Of a stretch of DNA of 30,200 nucleotides, positions 6,878 to 15,113 are shown one piece after another (position 1 is the first letter of the stretch; every line of letters starts with the position of its first letter). A program made the position numbers and the translations under genes. Under the pieces are notes generated by a model, which was not told the DNA's origin, did no database searches, and worked only from the letters and a program-made list of their open reading frames with translations. The DNA is from a virus. The DNA is taken from IMG/VR virus record IMGVR_UViG_3300042472_000036, positions 1 through 30,200 of that record; one strand, written 5' to 3'.

Positions 6878-9322
6878 ATGAGTGGAGTAAAAAAACAAAA
6901 TGGTGTAGCAATTACATTCAAAGGTTTTCCAAGTCAAAATCAACCATTTGAAATACAAGAAAGTTCCGATTACGGACTTCAGGTAGGTCAAGCTATTCAA
7001 TACGAATGGTTTAAAAAACAAGGACAGAGTTGTAAATTTTTTGATAACAAGACTGAATTTCACAGAAGAAGATTATATGCTAATGGATTGCAAAGCATTT
7101 CAAAGTATAAAGACTATATGGCTAATAACGGAGATTTATCTTATTTAAATCTTGACTGGAGTATTGTTCCTGTTATACCTAAATTCTGTGATTTGATAGT
7201 TAATGGAATGGCTAATAGAGATTACTCTGTTAAGGCATTTTCTGTTGACCCAGTATCTACTGAAAATAGAATATCGTATCGTCAAAAAGTAAAAGACGAG
7301 ATGGATGGTCAAGAGTTTATAGAAGCTGTTAAAGGTGGATTGGGTGTAGATATCTCTACAATACCAAAAGATAAACTTCCGCAATCTGAGCAAGAGTTAG
7401 ACTTACACATGCAACTAGATTACAAACCATCTATTGAGTTATCTTCTGAATTAGCTATTCAAGCTGTATTTGAAGAAAATGATTTTAATAATGTAATTAA
7501 AAGCAGATACGAGAAAGATATTGTAGAGATTGGTCTTGGTGCTGTTAAACATAGATTTACTCACTCAGATGGAGTTAAGATAGAGTATGTAGACCCTGCT
7601 AACTTAGTTTGGTCTTATACAGAAGATCCTTATTACAAAGATTGTTTTTATTTTGGAGAATACAAGAATGTAAACATCTCAGAAGTATATAAAGAGTTTC
7701 CAGGACTTTCAAATGATGAGAAAGATAGAATACAAGACGTAGGTAAATCTTGGAACAACTATTACGAAATTGATGTAAACAATTCAACTGACGATGGAAT
7801 AGATGGTAAAGTAGGATTACTTTATTTTAATTTCAAAACATCAAGAGAGAAAGTTTGGAAAAAGAAAAAGAATAATCAAGGTGGTCTTAAAGTTATTCCT
7901 AAAGGAAATGACTTTGTTTATAAAGGTCAAGGAGATGTTAGCTTTGAAAAACTTACAAAAGTAGAAGAGGTTTGGTTTGAAGGAGTATTGGTATTAGGAA
8001 CTAATATCTTATTGCAATGGAGTGTATGCAAGAATATGGTTAAGGAGAAATCTAATTTAAATAAAGTTCTTCCTAATTATGTTATGTGTGCTCCTAAAAG
8101 TTACAAAGGATATATTGATTCATTAGTAGCTAAGATTATTCCTTTTGCTGATGATATTCAAATGTCTTGGTTAAAACTACAACAAATCAAACAAAGAGTT
8201 GTGCCTGATGGTCAATACTTAGATGTAGATGGTCTTGTTGATATTTCATTAGGAAACGGAAATGCTTATACAGTAGATGACGCTTTAAATATGTACTTTC
8301 AAACTGGTACTGTTATAGGTCGTTCATCTTCAGTTGGTGGAGAATTTAACAATGCTAAAGTTCCAATTCAAGAGATAAGACACTCATCAGGAAGCGATAA
8401 GATACAGTCTTTGTGGGAATCAATTAGAATCTCTTTAGATATGATTGCAACTGTAACTGGTATAAATCAAGCTGTTGATGGAAGTAATCCTGATAAGAAT
8501 AGTTTAGTTGGTCTTCAGAAAATGGCAGCTTATAGCTCTAATGTAGCTACAAGACATATCTTAGAAGGAAGTCTTCATGTTATGAGACAATTAGCTAGAT
8601 GCGTATCTATAAGAATATCTGATGTACTTGAATATGCTGAATCTAAAAATGATTTAATCAGAAAGATAGGCAGAACAACAGTTACTAATCTTGATGAAAT
8701 TAAGGACCTTTATTTGTATGACTTTGCTATCAATATAGATTTATATCCAGATGATGAAGAACGTGCTAAATTAGAGCAAGATATTTCGTTTGAGATACAA
8801 AATGGTAACTTAGGAGTTGAAGATAAATATGCAATTCTGAATATTAAAAATATAAAATTAGCATCAAACTTTCTTTCTATCAGAAAAAAGAGAAGAATGG
8901 AAGAGATGTCAAAAAGAAAGAATGAAGAAATTCAAGCTCAAACTCAAGGTAATATTCAGTCTGCTCAAGCTGCTTCTGAATCAAAAGCTCAGCTTATACA
9001 GATGGAAAGCCAATCTAAAGCTCAGGTTGAAGAAGCTAGAATAAAAGGAGAGATTGCTAAAATGCAGATGGAAGTTGAACTTAAGAAACAATTAATGGAG
9101 ATTGAGTTTAATTATAACATGCAACTTAGAGGTGCTGAAGTAGAGAACAAAAAGAGCGTAGAAACATTCAAGGAAGATAGGAAAGACGAGAGAACAAAGC
9201 TACAAGCTACACAACAAAGCAAGATGGTAGAGCAAAGAAAACAAGCGTCTCCAGCGATAAACTTTGAGTCAGAAGAAGATAGCTTAGATGGTTTTGATTT
9301 CTCAGGATTTGAACCTAGATAG
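6878..9322 (+). CDS. Portal protein
   Basis: The 814-residue protein would form the dodecameric ring at the capsid vertex through which DNA enters and leaves. The position directly after the terminase, the large size and the internal segment around DKIQSLWESIRISLDMIATV, followed by TGINQAVDGSNPDKNSLVGL, fit portals of crAss-like and related Bacteroidota podoviruses. About residues 670-780 form a long charged coiled coil rich in Gln, Glu and Lys (IQAQTQ, then repeated SKAQ and KMQMEVELKK), matching the helical barrel or tail found at the C-terminus of podovirus portals. The gene ends with TAG, one of the few TAG stops here, and the reading frame soon closes again, so TAG is a real stop. A promoter-like box follows at 9351. 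Confidence 0.88.
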   Translation: MSGVKKQNGVAITFKGFPSQNQPFEIQESSDYGLQVGQAIQYEWFKKQGQSCKFFDNKTEFHRRRLYANGLQSISKYKDYMANNGDLSYLNLDWSIVPVIPKFCDLIVNGMANRDYSVKAFSVDPVSTENRISYRQKVKDEMDGQEFIEAVKGGLGVDISTIPKDKLPQSEQELDLHMQLDYKPSIELSSELAIQAVFEENDFNNVIKSRYEKDIVEIGLGAVKHRFTHSDGVKIEYVDPANLVWSYTEDPYYKDCFYFGEYKNVNISEVYKEFPGLSNDEKDRIQDVGKSWNNYYEIDVNNSTDDGIDGKVGLLYFNFKTSREKVWKKKKNNQGGLKVIPKGNDFVYKGQGDVSFEKLTKVEEVWFEGVLVLGTNILLQWSVCKNMVKEKSNLNKVLPNYVMCAPKSYKGYIDSLVAKIIPFADDIQMSWLKLQQIKQRVVPDGQYLDVDGLVDISLGNGNAYTVDDALNMYFQTGTVIGRSSSVGGEFNNAKVPIQEIRHSSGSDKIQSLWESIRISLDMIATVTGINQAVDGSNPDKNSLVGLQKMAAYSSNVATRHILEGSLHVMRQLARCVSIRISDVLEYAESKNDLIRKIGRTTVTNLDEIKDLYLYDFAINIDLYPDDEERAKLEQDISFEIQNGNLGVEDKYAILNIKNIKLASNFLSIRKKRRMEEMSKRKNEEIQAQTQGNIQSAQAASESKAQLIQMESQSKAQVEEARIKGEIAKMQMEVELKKQLMEIEFNYNMQLRGAEVENKKSVETFKEDRKDERTKLQATQQSKMVEQRKQASPAINFESEEDSLDGFDFSGFEPR

Positions 9323-9350
9323 TCTATACGAAAAATATATTAATTTTTAC

Positions 9351-9358
9351 TAATTTTG
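9351..9358 (+). promoter_or_regulatory. Promoter -7 box (TAATTTTG) before scaffold gene
   Basis: TAATTTTG matches the Bacteroidota -7 consensus TAnnTTTG and lies 33 bases before the scaffold start, in the 68-base gap after the portal gene. No good -33 TTTG is seen 19-21 bases upstream. This would start transcription of the scaffold and capsid genes. Confidence 0.5.
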
Positions 9359-9390
9359 TAAAATAATTTCAATTTAATTTAAATAAGAAT

Positions 9391-10458
9391 ATGGATTACA
9401 AATTCAGACTAGAGGGAAGTGAAGAATTTTACGACCCAAATGCAATTAAGGAAGAAGTAGTAGATACAACGAAAGACAATTTATCCGAAGAAGGAGTATT
9501 AGAAAATGTAGCAGATGGCAATAGTGTGATTGAACAAAAAGAAGAAGTCACACTTCCTGCCTCTGAAGAAGTTCTTAAAAATACTGAAGAATTAAATGAA
9601 GAGAAAGTATCTGAGTTTTTGAAAAACAACCCAGACTTACTTAATAAATTAAAACCAAGTCAGGAAGTAGAACTTGACGAGGATGTAAAAAAGTTTCTTG
9701 AGTTCAAAAAAGAAACTGGAAGAAGTTATTCTGACTTTATAGAATACCAAAGAGACCCATCTGATTTTGAAGAAGAAGATCTTGTTCGTAAATTAATTAG
9801 AGATAGGAATCCTGATTTAAACGATGAAGAGATTGAAGATGAGTTTCTAGATACTTATGGTTATGATGAAGATTTAGATGACGAGAAAGATATTAGAAAG
9901 AAACAAAGAGAATACAAAAAAGCAATTGCTGAAGCTACTGAGCATTTTAATGAACTAAGGGAGAAATACAAAGTACCATTATTGGTTAATAATGAGAATG
10001 TACCTGAAGATTATAAAGAAGCGAAGACAGCTTTAGAGCAATTAAAAGCAGAGCAATCTGCACAACAAGAAGGAGTAGAACAACAAACGAAACATTTCTT
10101 GGGTAAAACCGAAGAATTTTTCTCTAATGATTTCAAAGGTTTTGAGTTCAAAGTTGGGGAAGAATCTTTAGTACATAAGCCAGGTAACGTAGAAGATGTT
10201 AAGAATACTCAATCCAATATCGTCAATTTTTTTCAAAAGTTTTTAGACGAGAATGGAACATTAAAAGATATTGAGGGATACCACAAAGCTCTTTACGTAG
10301 CAATGAATTATGATAGCATTTTAAAAAATGTATATGAAACCGCAACAGCTAAAGCAATAGAGAGTGAAGTTAAAAATTCTAAGAATATCGACATGGGAAT
10401 GAGACCATCTCAATCCACATTAAAAACTGGAGGAATGACAATGAAAATCGTACAATAA
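9391..10458 (+). CDS. Probable capsid scaffolding protein
   Basis: The 355-residue protein is strongly acidic in its first half (EEVVDTT, SEEGVLENV, LDEDVKKFLEF, FEEEDLV, LNDEEIEDEF, YDEDLDDEKD) and largely helical, with no signal peptide or enzyme motif. It lies directly upstream of the major capsid gene, 25 bases away, which is the canonical place for scaffold proteins that guide capsid assembly and then leave or are cleaved. A central helical region (about 170-235) is rich in Lys, Glu, Ala and Gln and could form a coiled coil. No protease gene is seen beside it. The assignment rests on position and composition. Confidence 0.72.
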   Translation: MDYKFRLEGSEEFYDPNAIKEEVVDTTKDNLSEEGVLENVADGNSVIEQKEEVTLPASEEVLKNTEELNEEKVSEFLKNNPDLLNKLKPSQEVELDEDVKKFLEFKKETGRSYSDFIEYQRDPSDFEEEDLVRKLIRDRNPDLNDEEIEDEFLDTYGYDEDLDDEKDIRKKQREYKKAIAEATEHFNELREKYKVPLLVNNENVPEDYKEAKTALEQLKAEQSAQQEGVEQQTKHFLGKTEEFFSNDFKGFEFKVGEESLVHKPGNVEDVKNTQSNIVNFFQKFLDENGTLKDIEGYHKALYVAMNYDSILKNVYETATAKAIESEVKNSKNIDMGMRPSQSTLKTGGMTMKIVQ

Positions 10459-10482
10459 AACAAATAAATAAAACAATAAACA

Positions 10483-11826
10483 ATGGCACTTAATGGAACT
10501 CCAGCAGTAAAGCTAACACCTTCTGCTTCAAAAGAAATTTTAGCATCTAACTATTTAGACGCAACGAACTTTAATTTTACTAACCAATACTTACCTGAAT
10601 TACACGAGAAAGAATTTGCTCGTTATGGTAACCAATCTTTGAAAGGTTTCTTAGAGAAAATGTCTCAAGAAATGCCTATTCAATCTGACTTGATTAAATG
10701 GAGCGAAGAAGGTCGTTTGAGACCAGTAGGTCAAGCTGTAACTCGTGTATCTGCTGTATTTACACTTGTAGCACACCCATTCCGTAAAAACGATACTGTA
10801 ATCATCAATGATGGTGCTGGTGTTGAGAAAAAAGGTTTGATTACAGCTGTTACTGCTGATACCTTTACTGTAGCATCTACTTTAGCTGCTGGTTTTGGTA
10901 CTTTGGCTACTACAGGATTAAGCGTATTTACTTATGCTAACGAATACAGAAAAGGAACTAATGGTCGTGAAGAGTCTCTTGAGTCTCAACCAGAAATCTT
11001 TTCAAACAAACCAATCATCATCAAAGAGAAAGATTCAGTTAATGGTTCTGATATGGCTCAAATTGGATGGGTTGAAGTACAAGGAGAAGATGGTGCAGGA
11101 TACCTTTGGTATTTGAAATCAAGAGCTCAAACTCGTCAAAGATTTGATGACTACTTGGAAATGGCTATGGTTGAAGGTACTGCTTTTGAAGCTGGTTCTG
11201 CTGCTGTAACAGCTGGTTTCACAGGTACAGAAGGTCTTTTCGAAGCTGCTTCTAAAGGAAACATCTTTAATGGTTTAGTTGACAGCATTACTGAGGTTGA
11301 TGAAATCTTAGCTCGTCTTAACAAGCAAGGTGCTATCTCTGAATACTTGATGTTCAACACTTTTACTCAAGATAGAGCTATCGACACTATGTTGGCTGCA
11401 TTGAACTCTTACGGTGTTGGTGGAACTTCTTACGGAGCTTTCAACAATTCTGAAGATATGGCTTTGAACTTAGGATTCACAGGATTCAAATTGGCAGGTT
11501 ATGAAATCTACAAAAACCAATGGAGATACTTAGATGACGCTACTGCTCGTGGTCTTTTCACAGGTACTGCTCAAGTTAACGGTCTTTTAGCTCCATCTGG
11601 AACTAAAACAGTTTACGATAACGTATTAGGAGTTAATGCTACATTGCCTTTCTTACACGTTAAATACCGTAAATCTGCTACAGAAGACAGACGTTACAAA
11701 GTATGGGCTACTGGTTCAGCTGGTGGTGCTAACAATAGTGATTTAGATGCTAACGAATTGCACATGCTTTCTGAAAGAGCGTTATGTGTAATGGGTCGTA
11801 ACAACTTCGTTATGTTAAAAGCATAA
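10483..11826 (+). CDS. Major capsid protein
   Basis: The 447-residue protein follows the scaffold gene and shows features of HK97-fold capsid proteins of this phage group: an N-terminal arm with YLDATNFNFTNQYLPELHEK, the segment SLKGFLEKMSQEMPIQSDLI, a long spine-helix region around SRAQTRQRFDDYLEMAMVEG, and a C-terminal end ERALCVMGRNNFVMLKA. Residues about 92-150 form a beta-rich insertion (VFTLVAHPFRKNDTVIIN through YANEY) that may be an extra small domain on the capsid surface. Codon use differs from neighbours: by hand count 11 of 19 Arg codons are CGT, while AGA dominates elsewhere, and C-ending codons are more frequent. That fits selection for very high expression. A strong hairpin terminator follows 20 bases downstream. 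Confidence 0.92.
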   Translation: MALNGTPAVKLTPSASKEILASNYLDATNFNFTNQYLPELHEKEFARYGNQSLKGFLEKMSQEMPIQSDLIKWSEEGRLRPVGQAVTRVSAVFTLVAHPFRKNDTVIINDGAGVEKKGLITAVTADTFTVASTLAAGFGTLATTGLSVFTYANEYRKGTNGREESLESQPEIFSNKPIIIKEKDSVNGSDMAQIGWVEVQGEDGAGYLWYLKSRAQTRQRFDDYLEMAMVEGTAFEAGSAAVTAGFTGTEGLFEAASKGNIFNGLVDSITEVDEILARLNKQGAISEYLMFNTFTQDRAIDTMLAALNSYGVGGTSYGAFNNSEDMALNLGFTGFKLAGYEIYKNQWRYLDDATARGLFTGTAQVNGLLAPSGTKTVYDNVLGVNATLPFLHVKYRKSATEDRRYKVWATGSAGGANNSDLDANELHMLSERALCVMGRNNFVMLKA

Positions 11827-11846
11827 CCAAACAATAACCAATAATT

Positions 11847-11875
11847 AAGGGAGCTGAAATATGCTCCCTTTTTTT
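11847..11875 (+). terminator. Rho-independent terminator after capsid gene
   Basis: AAGGGAGC (11847-11854) pairs perfectly with GCTCCCTT (11863-11870) across an eight-base loop, and the stem runs into seven T residues (11869-11875). It sits just after the capsid stop and immediately before a promoter-like box. Confidence 0.88.
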
Positions 11876-11878
11876 ATA

Positions 11879-11886
11879 TAACTTTG
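11879..11886 (+). promoter_or_regulatory. Promoter -7 box (TAACTTTG)
   Basis: TAACTTTG matches TAnnTTTG and lies four bases after the terminator T-run and 26 bases before the next ATG. Terminator followed at once by a promoter would reset transcription between the abundant capsid protein and the following gene. No clear -33 element is seen. Confidence 0.55.
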
Positions 11887-11911
11887 CGTAAATATTTAAT
11901 TTAATCAAACA

Positions 11912-12658
11912 ATGGCAATAAGAAAAAAAATGGTAGAGGATTCTATCAAAGACAGAACGTACTTTTTAACTACTGAACAAGTACCATTACAGTTCTTTTT
12001 ACAGAACAGACACAAACAACATTCGGCTCTTCAATACTATGATGAAGCCAAGAACAGAAGTAGAGCATTAAGATATACTACAAACAATGCCTCTGTATTT
12101 CAAGATGAACAATTTGATGATAGCATCTTAGGTTTCATTGTATTTAAAAATGGAAAATTAGAAGTTCCTAAAACCAATCCTACATTACAACAGTTTCTTG
12201 AATTACATCCACATAAGGGATTATTGTTTGAAGAACACAATCCTGAGAAAGATGCTGAATTTGAATTGAGTAGTTTAGTTGTAGAAGCTGAGGCTATGAA
12301 AGTGGCTTTCGATTTAGAAGCTCTAGAACTAGAGAGTATTGCATTGGCTTTATTTGGTTCAAGTTCTACTAAGAAGAAAACAAGTGAGATCAAGAGAGAT
12401 GTATTAATGTACGCTAAACAAGACCCAGTTACATTCTTACACTTAGTAGCAGATGACTTAACTAAAATCAAAGCTGTAGCTATTAAAGCTCAAGAATTAG
12501 GATTAGTTCAATTGAAAGATTTGGTTTTCTATAACGAAGAAAATGTATTATGTAGAGTACCTTATGATAGCGAACCTAATGATACTTTAGCAAGATGGTT
12601 ACATACATCTAAAGAAGGAAAGAATTTTATGAACTTCCTTGAAGCTAAGTTAGTTTAA
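11912..12658 (+). CDS. Conserved capsid-module protein, possible head auxiliary protein
   Basis: The 248-residue soluble protein contains a conserved block early on: YYDEAKNRSRALRYTTNNAS, FQDEQFDDSI, FIVFKNGKLEVP, NPTLQQFLELHPHKG and LFEEHNPEKDAE. I recognise this block type from capsid-adjacent genes of crAss-like and other environmental phages, but no biochemical role is known to me. The C-terminal half is helical (ELESIALALFG, then KKKTSEIKRDVLMYAKQDP). It stands as a single-gene transcription unit with its own promoter-like box and a strong terminator. Its position right after the major capsid protein makes a decoration, head-completion or assembly role plausible. Confidence 0.75.
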   Translation: MAIRKKMVEDSIKDRTYFLTTEQVPLQFFLQNRHKQHSALQYYDEAKNRSRALRYTTNNASVFQDEQFDDSILGFIVFKNGKLEVPKTNPTLQQFLELHPHKGLLFEEHNPEKDAEFELSSLVVEAEAMKVAFDLEALELESIALALFGSSSTKKKTSEIKRDVLMYAKQDPVTFLHLVADDLTKIKAVAIKAQELGLVQLKDLVFYNEENVLCRVPYDSEPNDTLARWLHTSKEGKNFMNFLEAKLV

Positions 12659-12663
12659 AATGC

Positions 12664-12694
12664 AAAAAGCCCTTGATAAACTCAGGGGCTTTTT
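12664..12694. terminator. Bidirectional terminator between convergent genes
   Basis: AAAAAGCCCTTGA (12664-12676) pairs with TCAGGGGCTTTTT (12682-12694), with one G-T wobble and a five-base loop. The A-run on one side and T-run on the other make it work for both strands. It lies six bases after the stop of the capsid-module gene and one base from the stop of the reverse-strand endonuclease gene. Confidence 0.85.
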
Positions 12695-12695
12695 A

Positions 12696-13418
12696 TTATA
12701 CACGAATAAAATACGTATTATTTCTAACAACTCCATTTAATCTTGCGGTAAGATTGTATGGCTTCATTCCGATACTTTTAGCGGCTTCTTCAACTCCAAA
12801 GTAAAATATACCAGTATTAATATTTAAAATTATTTTCTTCATAGAATCACTTCTTTTCTTTACAGCCAATTCACATTGCTTAATTCCTTTTTTAGCTTTA
12901 CTTAAATTAACTTTATGCTCATCTGAAAACAACATCCCTTTTCTGTTTTTACTTATATTTAATTTATGTTCGTCAGAAAATAATTTTCCACTATGAGATT
13001 TACTCATTTTTAATTTCACATCCTCTGTATGTCTTCTTCCTTTTCCAGCATTACTGATTTTTTGCTTGGTTTCATCTGACATATTCTTACTTATAACACT
13101 CAATTTAGCTCTTAACTCTTCTGAGCATCTTCCGCTTCTGTCTCCATCTTGAGTTAATCTACAATTAAGTCCATTATTACTAAGAACATCATACTTATCC
13201 TGGTAATATCTCTCGTATTTATTTAATTCGTGTATATTGCACTCTAGTATTATTTCAAAAACATGATTTACATATCCATATTTAATAAGAGAATAGTGTA
13301 ACTTTGTTTGTCTTTTTGATTTTAAATATTTGTATCCTCTAAATCGTTCTTTTATACCGACACTTTGCCCTATGTAAATTTTACCTGAAGGACTTGTTAT
13401 TTTATATATACCTACCAT
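12696..13418 (-). CDS. GIY-YIG homing endonuclease with NUMOD3 repeats
   Basis: The 240-residue protein is a free-standing selfish DNA-cutting enzyme. The N-terminal nuclease has GIYKI (residues 3-7) and YIGQS (15-19), the two halves of the GIY-YIG motif, then Arg25/Arg27 in KERFRGY, Glu69 in YERYYQDKY and Asn85, matching the I-TevI catalytic layout. About residues 95-180 hold roughly five NUMOD3-type DNA-binding repeats of about 17 residues (for example LFSDEHKLNISKNRKG). The end (about 194-240, IILNINTGIFYFGVEEAAKS) fits a NUMOD1/IENR1 helix-turn-helix module. All expected parts are present, so it is probably active. It is the only reverse-strand gene inside the late block, with its own promoter and a shared terminator, typical of an inserted homing gene. 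Confidence 0.93.
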   Translation of the reverse strand: MVGIYKITSPSGKIYIGQSVGIKERFRGYKYLKSKRQTKLHYSLIKYGYVNHVFEIILECNIHELNKYERYYQDKYDVLSNNGLNCRLTQDGDRSGRCSEELRAKLSVISKNMSDETKQKISNAGKGRRHTEDVKLKMSKSHSGKLFSDEHKLNISKNRKGMLFSDEHKVNLSKAKKGIKQCELAVKKRSDSMKKIILNINTGIFYFGVEEAAKSIGMKPYNLTARLNGVVRNNTYFIRV

Positions 13419-13435
13419 TATCTATTTATTTTATA

Positions 13436-13443
13436 CAAATATA
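13436..13443 (-). promoter_or_regulatory. Reverse-strand promoter -7 box (TATATTTG) for the endonuclease
   Basis: Read on the reverse strand this is TATATTTG, a match to TAnnTTTG, 17 bases before the endonuclease ATG. No matching -33 TTTG is visible at the right distance. The leader would be only about ten bases. Confidence 0.45.
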
Positions 13444-13489
13444 ATTAATTATAGAATTAGTAGGCTCTTTAATGATTTTATAATTTGAG

Positions 13490-13497
13490 TATCTTTG
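13490..13497 (+). promoter_or_regulatory. Promoter -7 box (TATCTTTG) before neck genes
   Basis: TATCTTTG matches TAnnTTTG and lies 16 bases before the ATG at 13514. It would restart late transcription after the endonuclease insertion and drive the neck and muzzle genes. Confidence 0.55.
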
Positions 13498-13513
13498 TGG
13501 AAAATAATATAAT

Positions 13514-14221
13514 ATGGTCAACATTAACAAAGTAAGAAATACAGTTTTATACATAATTTCGAAAGAAAATCGTGGATTCATTACGCCTAATGAGTTCAAC
13601 AGTTTCTCTGATATGGCTCAAATGGCTATATTTGAAGATGACTTCCACAAGTACGCAAAAGCTATTTTAAAGCAAAACAATAGAATGTATCATTCAGAAT
13701 ACTCTGATATTCCAAAGCAACTAAGAGAGAGAATAGATGAGCTTACTGAGGTTGGAGATATGTCTTATGATTTAAATAACATGCTTTCAGTAGACGCTAC
13801 AGATTTATATAGAATGCTAAACATTACTTACAAGAATAAGTACGATGTAGAGGAGGTTTCTAAACTAGAGATAAATAGAGTTGTAAACAATAGTCTTATT
13901 GCTCCATCAGCGGAATATCCTATCTATGTAAACATTGGAGGTAAATACAAAGTATATCCAAGTACATTGTTAGATACTGATTTCTCAGCTACATACATTA
14001 GAGTTCCAAAACAACCTAAGTGGACTTATATAGAGATAGCAGGAAATCCAGTTTACAATGCTTCTGCTGTAGATAGACAAGACTTTGAATTACACCAATC
14101 TTGTGAGGTAGAATTAATCACAAAGATTTTAGGATACTGTGGAATATCAATAAGAGAAGCTGAGGTTACACAAGCTGTAAAAGCAGAAGAGACATACAAG
14201 GACCAAAGAAACGGATTATAA
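13514..14221 (+). CDS. Neck / ring protein (tail-head connector component)
   Basis: The 235-residue protein starts with helical segments (INKVRNTVLYIISKENRGFI, then PNEFNSFSDMAQMAIFEDDF) and ends with a compact conserved block: AGNPVYNASAVDRQDFELHQ followed by SCEVELITKILGYCGISIRE. The middle is beta-rich (YPIYVNIGGKYKVYPSTL). I recognise this arrangement from proteins encoded between capsid and muzzle genes of crAss-like phages, where ring proteins join the portal to the tail barrel. No enzyme motif is present. It opens the neck operon, is followed after 11 bases by another connector-type gene, and was probably separated from the head genes by insertion of the endonuclease. Confidence 0.72.
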   Translation: MVNINKVRNTVLYIISKENRGFITPNEFNSFSDMAQMAIFEDDFHKYAKAILKQNNRMYHSEYSDIPKQLRERIDELTEVGDMSYDLNNMLSVDATDLYRMLNITYKNKYDVEEVSKLEINRVVNNSLIAPSAEYPIYVNIGGKYKVYPSTLLDTDFSATYIRVPKQPKWTYIEIAGNPVYNASAVDRQDFELHQSCEVELITKILGYCGISIREAEVTQAVKAEETYKDQRNGL

Positions 14222-14232
14222 AAATATAAACT

Positions 14233-15105
14233 ATGAGTCACGATATAACTACTCCTCCTATCAATTATTATGAAGATGAGGCTAAATGGGGAGAATACCA
14301 ATATGTTACATTGACGGAGTTAGTAAACAACTTCATTACCAATATGGTTGGAGATGATAAACTATTGTCTAATGTAAAGAGATATAATGTCTTATACCAC
14401 ATGAAGAGAGGTATATCAGAATTGTCTTATGATGCTTTGAAAGATATTAGAAATGTAGAGCTAGAGATTGGAGATACACTTAGTGTTCCACTTCCTATTG
14501 ATTATATTTCTTATGTTAGAGTATCTGTAGTTGGAGACGATGGAACTCTTCAACCATTAGCAATTAACAATAAAACAACTATTGCTAGATCATACTTACA
14601 AGACCACCAATACAATATCTTATTTGACCAAGATGGTTATCCGTTAGAGGCTACGCCTAGTGTTGTTGAGAATAACTTCTCAGGTTCTACATATATAAAA
14701 GTTCCAAGCGATGAAGCTAAAGGTAACTATACAGTGTCAGCATCTCCAAACTTTAATTTTGACACATCTCAAAACGGTAACGGAACATTTGTAATAGATA
14801 AGAGAACTGGAAGAATGAATTTCTCTTCAAATATTTTCTCTAAAATAGTTGTTATAGAATACATCTCTGATGGACTAGAGGGAGACCCTGAGTTTATTAG
14901 TGTTCATAAGTTTGCAGAACAAGCTCTTTACGAGTATGTTAAGTATATGATTCTTAATAACAAATATGGTGTTCAAGAATATGTTATCAATAGAGCTAAG
15001 AGAGACTACCATTCAGCACTTCAAAATGCAAAGATTAGATTGTTAGAGTTGAGAAAAGTTAATCTTCATGGCATATTGAATAATAGAAAACAATGGCTAA
15101 AATAA
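14233..15105 (+). CDS. Ring / adaptor protein, tail tubular A (P22 gp4)-like
   Basis: The 290-residue protein shows an N-terminal helical part with YHMKRGISELSYDALKDIRN, then VELEIGDTLSVPLPIDYISY and VRVSVVGDDGTLQPLAINN. This helix-then-beta pattern is shared by adaptor proteins that sit under the portal of podoviruses. The centre (about 110-215) is beta-rich and the C-terminal segment is a long helix (HKFAEQALYEYVKYMI, then YHSALQNAKIRLLELRKV). Its place between the first ring protein and the muzzle gene, eight bases before the latter, fits a connector that closes the neck. Fold assignment is by recollection of similar proteins and order, not by alignment. Confidence 0.74.
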   Translation: MSHDITTPPINYYEDEAKWGEYQYVTLTELVNNFITNMVGDDKLLSNVKRYNVLYHMKRGISELSYDALKDIRNVELEIGDTLSVPLPIDYISYVRVSVVGDDGTLQPLAINNKTTIARSYLQDHQYNILFDQDGYPLEATPSVVENNFSGSTYIKVPSDEAKGNYTVSASPNFNFDTSQNGNGTFVIDKRTGRMNFSSNIFSKIVVIEYISDGLEGDPEFISVHKFAEQALYEYVKYMILNNKYGVQEYVINRAKRDYHSALQNAKIRLLELRKVNLHGILNNRKQWLK

Positions 15106-15113
15106 ATATATAG

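Noticed and set aside
9320-9322. TAG readthrough or recoding at the end of the portal gene, known for some crAss-like phages
   Set aside because: The frame closes after six more codons and the portal already has full length; no internal TAG was needed to explain any gene.
12100-12471. Reverse-strand open frame of 123 codons inside the capsid-module gene
   Set aside because: Mirror of the real coding frame; composition is typical of antisense translation and there is no promoter or terminator for it.
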